Shown here: positions 1-6,918 of the stretch, one piece after another
How positions within the stretch are numbered: position 1 is the first letter of the stretch
Layout: every line of letters starts with the position of its first letter
Assembly (NCBI GenBank): GCA_018369015.1
Contig: JAGZDD010000108.1
Location: 1-12,434 of the forward strand
Length of the DNA stretch: 12,434 nt
Direction of reading: 5' to 3'
DNA from: Clostridiales bacterium
GTDB taxonomy: Bacteria; Bacillota; Clostridia; Lachnospirales; Lachnospiraceae
Notes under the pieces: generated by a model
Database searches by the model: none
What the model was told of the DNA's origin: nothing
What the model saw: the letters and a program-made list of their open reading frames with translations, nothing else
Position numbers and translations under genes: made by a program

Positions 1-1
1 A

Positions 2-760
2 ATGCCGGATTGTATTTGTGATGTAAAAGCACTGAAGCGATCACCTATCAATAATGAAAAGATTATTAAAAAAAATAAGGTGGATGGTTTTCTTGTTTTG
101 CGGATGGAGCTGACAGATTCTGAGGTCCGGCTGATTAATGAATACCAGGTTCCCTGCGTGTTTATGATGAATGCCGGGGCTCATATCCGCCAGGAACTGA
201 ATTATCTGTTCTCTGATAGTGAATACGGCGGTTATCTCGCAGGAAAGTATCTCGGCCAGTTTAAAGAATATGAGCCTGCGTTTATAACGATACGAGAGGA
301 AAAGCACGACTCGGACCGGAGGCTTTCCGGTTTTATCCGGGGGCTTAAAGAATGGGGAAAAGCATTGAATAAGGAGAACATTCTTTATTGTAATCTGGAT
401 GTAAATTCTGCATACGGCTGCGTGCTGGAGCATAGGGCGCTGTTTTTTGGGGCGCCGGTAGCTATGCTGGCCTATAGCGATATTCTAGCCATTGGTGTGA
501 TGAACGGGGCGGCGAAGCTTGGGTTGTCCATTCCAGGGGATATTCAGTTGATCGGAATGGATGATATACCAATGCTTGGATGGATTCGCCCCGCTTTATC
601 GACAGTGCATGTAAATCTGGAGAAAATGATTCCAAAAGGCTGCCAGCTTCTTATTGACCTGATTGAAAAGCGGGCGGTAGAAGATATTCATCAATGGTTA
701 AAGCCAAGGCTGGTACTTAGAGATACAACATTGACGGCAGAAAAAAGGATTAAGATTTAG
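2..760 (+). CDS. LacI/GalR-family transcriptional regulator (C-terminal part; 5' end outside window)
   Basis: The visible 252 residues match the sugar-binding-protein-like sensor domain of LacI/GalR repressors. An early KVDGFLVL strand is typical of the first lobe, and GDIQLIGMDDIP followed by RPALSTVHVNLEKM is the family's characteristic C-terminal signature. The DNA-binding helix-turn-helix and hinge (about 60 residues) are not visible. A full family member has about 330-345 residues, so roughly 85 residues should lie left of the window, and the Met at base 2 is probably internal. It would bind a small ligand and release an operator. The next operon starts 447 bases downstream on the same strand and has a LacI-type palindrome beside its promoter, so local control of that operon is likely but inferred. 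The ligand is unknown; a sugar or polyol is usual for the family. Confidence 0.88.
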   Translation: MPDCICDVKALKRSPINNEKIIKKNKVDGFLVLRMELTDSEVRLINEYQVPCVFMMNAGAHIRQELNYLFSDSEYGGYLAGKYLGQFKEYEPAFITIREEKHDSDRRLSGFIRGLKEWGKALNKENILYCNLDVNSAYGCVLEHRALFFGAPVAMLAYSDILAIGVMNGAAKLGLSIPGDIQLIGMDDIPMLGWIRPALSTVHVNLEKMIPKGCQLLIDLIEKRAVEDIHQWLKPRLVLRDTTLTAEKRIKI

Positions 761-1106
761 CTTTATAGGCAATGGGCCAAGCAGGGAAGGGATTTGCTGC
801 GAGGCGAAGTGCCTTATATGTCGGTATTGGGATATTTGAAAAATATAGCGTAGAAAATATGTAGAAGCTGTGGCAAATAACCGCAGCTTCTACCTGTTTA
901 TACAGGTTGTGAGAGGGCATGTCTGCTGTAAGCAGGCAGATATATATTTGTTATGAGGGGATATACTTTTGGTGCAGGATGGATAATTGTATAAAATGTG
1001 AGTTCCATTTCTGAAGAATGTGTTTGGTGTTTGTAAAATATGTATAAAAAATAAGGTGAAAAATCTTAAATATATACCAATCTATGAACAGAAAACATAA
1101 ATTGTG
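761..1106. other. Intergenic region between regulator and transport operon
   Basis: No credible gene is seen here. The region becomes very A+T-rich towards its right end. It holds a hairpin at 861-893, an overlapping small hairpin (ACCTGT/ACAGGT at 892-907) and a 5-bp inverted repeat (CTGCT/AGCAG at 923-935). The promoter of the downstream operon starts at 1107. I see no recognisable riboswitch consensus. Confidence 0.6.
861..893 (+). terminator. Possible terminator hairpin after the LacI-family gene
   Basis: Arms at 861-873 and 881-893 pair over 13 positions, including one G-T pair, around a 7-base loop. The outer ten pairs are perfect (GTAGAAGCTG/CAGCTTCTAC). It lies 100 bases after the regulator's stop codon. 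The downstream tract is only weakly T-rich (CTGTTTATA), so termination may be inefficient. An attenuating or mRNA-protecting hairpin is also possible. Confidence 0.45.
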
Positions 1107-1135
1107 TTGACAGTATAAATAAAAAGTGCTATAAA
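1107..1135 (+). promoter_or_regulatory. Sigma-A promoter of the transport/sulfatase operon
   Basis: TTGACA at 1107-1112 and TATAAA at 1130-1135 (followed by T) are separated by exactly 17 bases in A+T-rich DNA. The match to the vegetative promoter consensus is near perfect. Transcription should start near 1142, about 65 bases before the first start codon. A promoter this strong is expected to need repression, which fits the palindrome just downstream of it. Confidence 0.85.
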
Positions 1136-1147
1136 TGAATTATGAAA

Positions 1148-1161
1148 TGAATACGTATTCA
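1148..1161. promoter_or_regulatory. 14-bp perfect palindrome, likely LacI-family operator
   Basis: TGAATACGTATTCA is perfectly self-complementary with a central CG, the form expected for LacI/GalR-family operators. It begins 12 bases after the -10 box, roughly +6 to +20 relative to the predicted start, where a bound repressor would block transcription. The LacI-family gene just upstream is the natural candidate to bind it. The site also fits the CcpA cre consensus with one mismatch, so carbon catabolite control through the same site is an alternative. Confidence 0.7.
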
Positions 1162-1207
1162 AAAGCAAAGAAACGGTTTTTCCACTTAAACTAGGAGGTA
1201 AATTTTT

Positions 1208-2317
1208 ATGAAAAAGAGATTATACGGGTTGACAGCGCTTATAGTTACAGCATCCTTATTAGCAGCATGTGGATCGGACGGGGGAAATACACAGGCAAAG
1301 GATTCGGGAAGCAGCAGTACTTCTGAAAGCGGCCAGGAGAGCAAGGCTGATTCTGGAAGTACAGGGGTATCCGGCGAAAAGCTTGTGGTCGGAACAATGG
1401 CTAATTCTTTAGGGCTTCCGGTGCGCCAGGCAGAGCTGGCCGGCTATTTTGAAGAAGCCGGGTTAGATGTTGACATTGAGATTTTTGCAACAGGCGCGCC
1501 GATTAACGAGGCCATGGCTTCTGGGGATTTGGATGTAGCCGTATCTGGTATGGCGTCGGTTTACGCATTAGCTACAGGGATGTATACCTATGTGGGAGAC
1601 GGCGTTATTACAACTGGAGGAGAATCGATTTATGCCCGGGCTGACAGTGAAATTGCCAAGGCCGCCAAAAGTGATTCCGGTGTTATTGGGAGTGCGGAAA
1701 CCGTAAAGGGCGTTTCAATTCTCGGGCCGTTAGCGACAACAGCCCACTACCAGGCGATTAAATACGTAGAATCCTTTGGGCTGGCTGCCGATGATTTCAG
1801 CATGGTTTCCATGGACTATGCCCAGGCTTATCAGGCATTTGTCACCGGCGAGGGCGATCTGATTGCTACAAAGATGCCTTATACGAACCAGCTTGAAGAG
1901 GCCGGTTATGTCAAAGTCTGTGATATGAATATGATTTTGGATAATCCCATTGTTGATACAATTTTTGTCCAAAATGATATTGCGGGCGAGCGGGCAGGCG
2001 ATGTAGAAGCATTTTTGAATTGCTACTATAAAGCCTGCGCGGATTTAATGAATGACGAGGCAATGCGCCGCGAAGTGGCTATGACCTGGTATGCCGAGGA
2101 AGGGATCACCTATAGCGAGTCCGATATGGATTCTGAGGTTTCTGTAAAAGATTATTATACGTTAGACACAATCAATACAGATACTAAAATTGGACAGTTT
2201 ATGATTGATATTGCAGATTTCTTTGTGGACCAGGAAATGATTACGGCCGAAGAATTACCAAATGTGGAAGCTTCTATTAATGCGGACTTTGTTGAAAAAG
2301 CAAAGACGATGGAATAG
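1208..2317 (+). CDS. ABC transporter substrate-binding lipoprotein, NitT/TauT (SsuA/TauA/NMT1-like) family
   Basis: This is the extracytoplasmic binding protein of the importer. The N-terminus is a lipoprotein signal: basic MKKR, a hydrophobic stretch and the lipobox LAAC with the lipidated Cys at residue 21. A Ser/Gly-rich linker of about 35 residues follows. The mature domain opens with EKLVVGTMANSLGLPVRQAELAGYFEEAG, opening as in SsuA/TauA/NMT1-like proteins, where the ligand is a small anion such as a sulfonate, sulfate ester or nitrate. A strong ribosome binding site (AGGAGGT, 1193-1199) lies 8 bases before the ATG. At 369 residues it is normal for the family once the linker is allowed for. 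It is first in the operon and 23 bases ahead of the first permease gene. The sulfatases downstream suggest a sulfate-ester ligand, but nothing in this protein alone fixes that. Confidence 0.9.
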   Translation: MKKRLYGLTALIVTASLLAACGSDGGNTQAKDSGSSSTSESGQESKADSGSTGVSGEKLVVGTMANSLGLPVRQAELAGYFEEAGLDVDIEIFATGAPINEAMASGDLDVAVSGMASVYALATGMYTYVGDGVITTGGESIYARADSEIAKAAKSDSGVIGSAETVKGVSILGPLATTAHYQAIKYVESFGLAADDFSMVSMDYAQAYQAFVTGEGDLIATKMPYTNQLEEAGYVKVCDMNMILDNPIVDTIFVQNDIAGERAGDVEAFLNCYYKACADLMNDEAMRREVAMTWYAEEGITYSESDMDSEVSVKDYYTLDTINTDTKIGQFMIDIADFFVDQEMITAEELPNVEASINADFVEKAKTME

Positions 2318-2340
2318 CGGATATGTAAAAAGGAGTCACA

Positions 2341-3129
2341 ATGAAGCAAAAAAATAATCGTTTGAAATATTTTATGATTTCCTGCGCGTCAATTATTGTG
2401 GTCATTCTTATCTGGTTCATATGTATTGATGTGTTGCATTTAAAGTCGGAGAAAGTATTTCCCGGCCCTGTGAAGGTTTTTGAAACCTTTATCGAAAAAT
2501 TTTATACAAAGGCGCCCGATGGCGCCACATTGCTGGCTCATCTGTGGTCCAGCCTTGTCGTGGCTCTGTTTGGATATTTTCTTGGGGCTGTTGTAGGTGT
2601 GCCTTTGGGGATTGCCATGGCCTGGAACAAATGGGTGGACCGCTTTGTCCGCCCGCTGTTTGACATGATCCGGCCCATTCCCGGCCTGGCGTGGATTCCA
2701 ATGTTTATTTTGCTGTTCGGCATTGGCCTTACCTCCAAAGCACTTGTTATCTTTCTTGGCGCGCTTATTGCCTGTGTTGTCAACAGCTATACAGGAATCT
2801 CTCAGACAAAGGAACTGCATTTGTGGGTAGGCGATGTCTTTGGAGCATCCGATAGGCAGAAGCTATTTAAAATTGCCATTCCTACAGCGCTGCCCATGAT
2901 TTTTACGGGGCTTAGGGTAGCTCTTGGAAGTGCGTGGACCGCCCTGGTTGCGGCGGAGCTTCTTGCATCCACAAAGGGGCTTGGCTATATGATTACCCAA
3001 GCCAGAGCCATATCCCGGCCGGATATTATTATTGTAGGTATGCTGGCCATCGGGGCTGTCGGAGCTGTTTTTGACGCGATCCTCCATCTTGTGGAAATAA
3101 AAGTAGCGAAAGGAATGAATGCGAAATGA
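2341..3129 (+). CDS. ABC transporter permease 1, SsuC/TauC-like
   Basis: This inner-membrane subunit has about six hydrophobic segments, the first at residues 11-30. The family motif RPIPGLAWIPMFILLFGIG lies at about 111-129. The cytoplasmic EAA loop that docks on an ATPase is recognisable at about 159-190 from GAS-x(9)-IPTALP and GLR. Its start reads LWVGDVFGAS and lacks the usual Ala-Ala pair, unlike the second permease. At 262 residues it is a normal length. AGGAG at 2331-2335 lies 5 bases before the ATG. The stop codon overlaps the next start in an ATGA arrangement, implying translational coupling and a 1:1 supply with permease 2. Most NitT/TauT systems have one permease gene forming a homodimer, so two adjacent divergent genes point to a heterodimeric channel. 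Confidence 0.9.
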   Translation: MKQKNNRLKYFMISCASIIVVILIWFICIDVLHLKSEKVFPGPVKVFETFIEKFYTKAPDGATLLAHLWSSLVVALFGYFLGAVVGVPLGIAMAWNKWVDRFVRPLFDMIRPIPGLAWIPMFILLFGIGLTSKALVIFLGALIACVVNSYTGISQTKELHLWVGDVFGASDRQKLFKIAIPTALPMIFTGLRVALGSAWTALVAAELLASTKGLGYMITQARAISRPDIIIVGMLAIGAVGAVFDAILHLVEIKVAKGMNAK

Positions 3130-3911
3130 AAATAAAAAGTTCAGAAAAAATTTTATCTGTCGTTGCCGCATGTCTTTCCATCGGGCTGTTTTTATTGATC
3201 TGGCAGATGGGAACGGCGCTGACAAAGCTTGGAGAGCTGATTCCAGGACCTGTAGACGTACTTTCGGCCGTTGGCACAGGGCTTTTTGGAACGGTTGGCA
3301 AGCACAGTATTATTGTCCATTCAGGATATAGCCTTATGCGCGTTATGGCCGGTTTTATTATTGGTTCTGTTGTTGGTATTGCTCTGGGGCTGCTTATGGG
3401 CTGGTATAAGCTTGCCGAGGCCATTTTTAATCCATTATTCCGTATTATCCGCCCGATTCCGCCCATTGCCTGGATACCGATTTCTATTGTGTGGTTCGGT
3501 CTTGGGGAGAGTGCAAAAATCTTTCTTATTTTCCTGGCGGCTTTTGCCAACACAACGTTAAATTCCATGGCAGGGGCAAAAAACATTGACCCTGAAATTG
3601 TCAATGCCGCTCGGATGTTGGGTGCGAGTGAACGAAAAATTTTTACAACGATCGTTTTGCCGGCCTCGGTGCCGTCAATCTTTGCCGGTCTCCAGGTAGC
3701 GGTTTCCAGCGGCTGGGCGACGGTACTTGCCGCAGAAATGGTCCGTTCTTCTGAGGGGCTTGGCTGGATGATCGTCGCAGGAATGAACAACAACGACATG
3801 GTGCAGATTTTATCCGGCATTGTTATGATCGGAATTGTCGGATTTATTCTTGCAATAATTATGAGAAAGGCGGAAAAAGTATTATGCCGATGGAACAGGA
3901 GCCAAAATTAA
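3126..3911 (+). CDS. ABC transporter permease 2, SsuC/TauC-like
   Basis: This is the second membrane subunit of the importer (261 residues), with about six hydrophobic segments. RPIPPIAWIPISIVWFGLG lies at about 109-127. A well-conserved EAA loop (VNAARMLGASERKIFTTIVLP) falls at about 159-179, followed by PSIFAGLQ. It shares the fold and key motifs with permease 1 but differs along most of its length, so the pair is an old duplication rather than a recent copy. The start overlaps the previous stop by 4 bases, and its own last 28 bases overlap the start of the ATPase gene in another frame. The ligand path would be formed jointly with permease 1. Confidence 0.9.
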   Translation: MKIKSSEKILSVVAACLSIGLFLLIWQMGTALTKLGELIPGPVDVLSAVGTGLFGTVGKHSIIVHSGYSLMRVMAGFIIGSVVGIALGLLMGWYKLAEAIFNPLFRIIRPIPPIAWIPISIVWFGLGESAKIFLIFLAAFANTTLNSMAGAKNIDPEIVNAARMLGASERKIFTTIVLPASVPSIFAGLQVAVSSGWATVLAAEMVRSSEGLGWMIVAGMNNNDMVQILSGIVMIGIVGFILAIIMRKAEKVLCRWNRSQN

Positions 3912-4663
3912 ACACACCGGTAATTACGTGTGAGCATGTCAATAAAATATTTATGACGCCTGAGGGAGAGCATACGGTCGTTAAGGATCTTAATATCAGC
4001 GCAAAGAAAAATGAGTTTTTAGTTCTATTTGGTCCCGGGCAATGTGGTAAAACATCGATTATTAACCTGATTGCAGGGTTTGAAAAGGTGTCCGGCGGCA
4101 AGATCATAGCGAATGGCAAAGAGGTTAAAGGGCCGGACCCTTCCCGCGGTGTTGTTTTTCAATCTATATCCTTGTTTCCCTGGATGACGACCATGGGAAA
4201 TGTGGAATATGGGCTTAAAATGAAAGGCGTTCCCAAAAAGGAACGCCAGGAGAGGGCTCAGAAATACATTGATCTCGTAGGGCTTTCCGGTTTTGAAAAA
4301 TCCTTCCCGGTACAGCTTTCCGGAGGCATGAAGCAGCGTGTAGGTATTGCCCGGGCTTACTGTAATGAGCCGGAGGTTATGCTTATGGACGAACCCTTTG
4401 GCGCGCTGGATGCCCAGACAAGGTATTTAATGCAGGAAGAACTTTCGCGTATTTGGGAAACAGAGAAACGGACGGTTATTTTTGTAACAAATAACATTGA
4501 AGAAGCCCTTTATCTGGCGGACCGGATTTTGCTTTTAACAAACTGTCCGGCCACAGTAAAGAAAGAATATGTGATCGATATGCCCCGGCCAAGAGATCTT
4601 GTTTCGCAGCAATTTTTAAATCTGCGCAAAGAAATCACAGGCTTTATGGACAGTACATTGTAA
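3884..4663 (+). CDS. ABC transporter ATP-binding protein 1, TauB/SsuB-like, with atypical H-loop
   Basis: This cytoplasmic ATPase of the importer has 259 residues. Visible motifs are Walker A GPGQCGKTS (50-58), Q-loop Gln in VVFQSISLFPW, an intact signature LSGGMKQR (145-152), Walker B LMDEP with Glu170, and D-loop GALD (173-176). The switch position that is normally His in VTHDIEEA reads VTNNIEEA, with Asn203 (codon AAT, 4490-4492). Walker A has Gly-Gln where Ser-Gly is usual. The protein therefore offers a normal signature motif but probably a weak catalytic half-site. The start at 3884 has AAAGGCGG 10 bases upstream; the ATG at 3890 is an alternative. The gene begins inside the end of the permease 2 gene, so translation is coupled. 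It is expected to pair with the second ATPase encoded next. Confidence 0.9.
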   Translation: MPMEQEPKLNTPVITCEHVNKIFMTPEGEHTVVKDLNISAKKNEFLVLFGPGQCGKTSIINLIAGFEKVSGGKIIANGKEVKGPDPSRGVVFQSISLFPWMTTMGNVEYGLKMKGVPKKERQERAQKYIDLVGLSGFEKSFPVQLSGGMKQRVGIARAYCNEPEVMLMDEPFGALDAQTRYLMQEELSRIWETEKRTVIFVTNNIEEALYLADRILLLTNCPATVKKEYVIDMPRPRDLVSQQFLNLRKEITGFMDSTL

Positions 4664-4676
4664 AGAGAGGTAGGAC

Positions 4677-5420
4677 ATGAGCGATAAAGTAAAAGTCAAG
4701 GTGAACCATTTGACTAAAAAATTCGGAGATCTGCTCGTTTTAAATGATATGTCTTTTGATGTTATGGACGGGGATCTGATGTGTGTCGTAGGGCCTACAG
4801 GGTGCGGTAAGACGACATTTTTAAACAGCCTGACAAAAATTTATGATATAACATCCGGCGAAATCCTTCTAAACGGCCAGCAGGTAAATACGAAGACCCA
4901 GAATATTGCCTACATTTTCCAGGGGGATTCCACAATGCCATGGCTGACGGTAGAGGAAAATGTGCGTTTTGGGCTGGATATAAAAAAGCTTCCGGAGGCG
5001 AGGAAAAAAGAACAGGTGGACAAATATCTGGATATTGTGGGGCTGACAAAATACAGAAAATATTATCCAAAGCAGTTGTCCGCCAGTATGCTTCAGCGTG
5101 TGAGTATTGCCAGGGCATTTGCCACGGAGCCGGAGCTGCTCTTAATGGACGAGCCTTACGGCCAGCTTGACATTGAACTGCGCTTTAAGTTGGAGGACGA
5201 ACTGGTAAAGCTGTGGGAAATGACGAAAACAACCGTTTTATTTATTACTCATAACATTGAAGAGGCCGTATATCTGGGCAATAAAATTATGATATTGACA
5301 AATAAGCCAACAACGGTAAAAACGACGCTTCTTAACGATCTTCCAAGACCAAGGGATATTGCAGCCCCGGAATTTGTTAAGCTTAGAAATAACGTGACAG
5401 ACCTGATTAAATGGTGGTAA
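4677..5420 (+). CDS. ABC transporter ATP-binding protein 2, TauB/SsuB-like, with degenerate signature motif
   Basis: This is the second ATPase of the importer, 247 residues. Walker A is canonical, GPTGCGKTT (39-47). The Q-loop Gln is in YIFQGDSTMPW, Walker B is LLMDEP with Glu159, and the H-loop His192 is present in ITHNIEEA. The ABC signature reads LSASMLQR (134-141) instead of LSGGMxQR, so both conserved glycines are lost, and the D-loop is GQLD rather than GALD. It thus has an intact ATP-binding and switch face but a damaged signature face, the mirror image of ATPase 1. It starts 13 bases after the previous stop, with GAGAGG at 4665-4670 as ribosome binding site. A heterodimer with ATPase 1 is inferred. 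Confidence 0.9.
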   Translation: MSDKVKVKVNHLTKKFGDLLVLNDMSFDVMDGDLMCVVGPTGCGKTTFLNSLTKIYDITSGEILLNGQQVNTKTQNIAYIFQGDSTMPWLTVEENVRFGLDIKKLPEARKKEQVDKYLDIVGLTKYRKYYPKQLSASMLQRVSIARAFATEPELLLMDEPYGQLDIELRFKLEDELVKLWEMTKTTVLFITHNIEEAVYLGNKIMILTNKPTTVKTTLLNDLPRPRDIAAPEFVKLRNNVTDLIKWW

Positions 5421-5434
5421 AGGAGGGCAAAGCC

Positions 5435-6916
5435 ATGCGGGCAATAATGATTATGTATGATTCTCTGAACCGCCGTTACCTGCCGCCCTATGGCGACACT
5501 GTTTCCAAAATGCCTAATTTTTCAAGGCTGGCGCAAAAAACGGTTGTTTTCGACCGATTTTATGCCGGGAGCCTGCCATGTATACCGGCGCGCCGGGAGC
5601 TTCATACCGGGAGGTATAACTTTCTGCACCGATGCTGGGGGCCGCTGGAGCCTTTTGACGACTCTATGCCAAAGCTGCTTGGGGAACACGGGATTTATTC
5701 TCACTGTGTCACAGACCATGCCCATTACTGGCAGGAGGGCGGCAGTACCTATCATACGAAATTTTCTTCCTGTGAAATGATCCGCGGCCAGGAGGGCGAC
5801 TTCTGGATTGGAAATGCCAAAGGCTTTAAGAAAAATCTGGATCTTCACCGCCAGGATAAGGTCAACCGGACAGCAATGCAGGGCGAGGAAAAACATCCCC
5901 ATGTGAAAACCTTTAAAGCTGGGATGAAATTTCTTGAAGATAATGTAGATAATGATAACTGGTATTTACAGCTTGAATATTTTGACCCCCATGAGCCTTA
6001 TTTTGTTCCTGATACGTACAAAATGCTGTATACAGATAAGGAAAATACTTTTGACTGGCCGTATTACGGGGAAGTTTCAGAGGGCGAAAAAGGGCGTCAG
6101 GAGGTTTTAGACGCCCGGATGAATTACAGGGCCGTGCTGTCCATGATCGACCATTATCTTGGCAAAATCCTGGATTTTATGGACAGCCATGAAATGTGGA
6201 AGGACACAATGCTCATCGTGAATACAGACCACGGGTACTTGCTCGGCGAGCATGGCTATTTTTCTAAAAATTACATGCCCTGCTATGAGGAAATCGCCCA
6301 TACGCCATTTTTTATATGGTATCCTGGCGCGGGCTGCCAGGGGGAGCGCCGCGCCTCCCTTGCCCAAAGCATTGATATTGCGCCGACGCTCCTGGACTTT
6401 TTTAATATTCCAAAGCCAGAGCATATGCTTGGACATTCCCTTACGCCAGTGATTTTTAACGATGAAAAAATCCACGACTATATATTGTTTGGCTATTTCG
6501 GCAAGCATGTCAATATTACCGACGGGCGTTATGTGTACATGCGCAGCGGGCGGAAGGCCGGCGACGGCACGCTGTTTAATTATACTCTTGTTCCTCTGCA
6601 TATGTTTGAGCCTTTTTCATTGGAGGAATTAAGGGGTGCAAGCCGGGAAATGGGGAATCGCTTTGATTTTACAAAGGGGGCGCCGGTGATGAAAATTCCT
6701 GCCAGCGGGGAAACATCGCCTGGGAATAGCTGCTACGAATATGAAGCCCACATGAAGTACGGAGATTTACTTTTTGACCTGGAAAATGATCCGGGGCAGG
6801 AGCGGCCTATGAATAATGTGGCTGTGAAGGACCGGATGATACAGGCAATGCGAAGGCTTCTTAAAGAAAATGAGGCGCCCGATGAGCTTTATGACCGAAT
6901 CGAACTGGAAAGGTAG
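5435..6916 (+). CDS. Cytoplasmic sulfatase 1 (formylglycine type, Cys subtype)
   Basis: The protein belongs to the alkaline-phosphatase-like sulfatase superfamily and should hydrolyse a sulfate ester. The active-site motif CxPxR is present as CIPAR with Cys49, followed by HTGR; the Cys must be oxidised to formylglycine. Metal ligands are probably Asp9 (MYDSLNRR) and Asp265-His266 (NTDHGYLLGEHG), and DPHEP lies between. The start at 5435 is preferred over the ATG at 5411 because AGGAGG (5421-5426) lies 8 bases ahead of it, giving 493 residues, a usual sulfatase length. There is no signal peptide, so the enzyme acts in the cytoplasm, which fits import of the intact ester. Only one N-terminal Asp is seen where many sulfatases have two. 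Phosphonate- or phosphodiester-hydrolase activity is possible in this superfamily. No maturase gene is in the window. Confidence 0.87.
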   Translation: MRAIMIMYDSLNRRYLPPYGDTVSKMPNFSRLAQKTVVFDRFYAGSLPCIPARRELHTGRYNFLHRCWGPLEPFDDSMPKLLGEHGIYSHCVTDHAHYWQEGGSTYHTKFSSCEMIRGQEGDFWIGNAKGFKKNLDLHRQDKVNRTAMQGEEKHPHVKTFKAGMKFLEDNVDNDNWYLQLEYFDPHEPYFVPDTYKMLYTDKENTFDWPYYGEVSEGEKGRQEVLDARMNYRAVLSMIDHYLGKILDFMDSHEMWKDTMLIVNTDHGYLLGEHGYFSKNYMPCYEEIAHTPFFIWYPGAGCQGERRASLAQSIDIAPTLLDFFNIPKPEHMLGHSLTPVIFNDEKIHDYILFGYFGKHVNITDGRYVYMRSGRKAGDGTLFNYTLVPLHMFEPFSLEELRGASREMGNRFDFTKGAPVMKIPASGETSPGNSCYEYEAHMKYGDLLFDLENDPGQERPMNNVAVKDRMIQAMRRLLKENEAPDELYDRIELER

Positions 6917-6918
6917 TG

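Noticed and set aside
1161..1190. Second operator candidate around AAACGGTTTT
   Set aside because: The symmetry is imperfect and the spacing does not fit the cre or LacI-type consensus.
3029..3820. Long open frame on the minus strand (263 codons) opposite the two permease genes
   Set aside because: It is antisense to clear permease motifs, has no ribosome binding site or recognisable domain, and is explained by codon bias of the plus-strand genes.
5411..5434. Earlier ATG for sulfatase 1
   Set aside because: It overlaps the preceding ATPase gene and would translate the AGGAGG that serves the ATG at 5435.
6107..6601. Minus-strand open frame of 164 codons opposite sulfatase 1
   Set aside because: It lies wholly inside the sulfatase catalytic region; its composition is a mirror of that gene.
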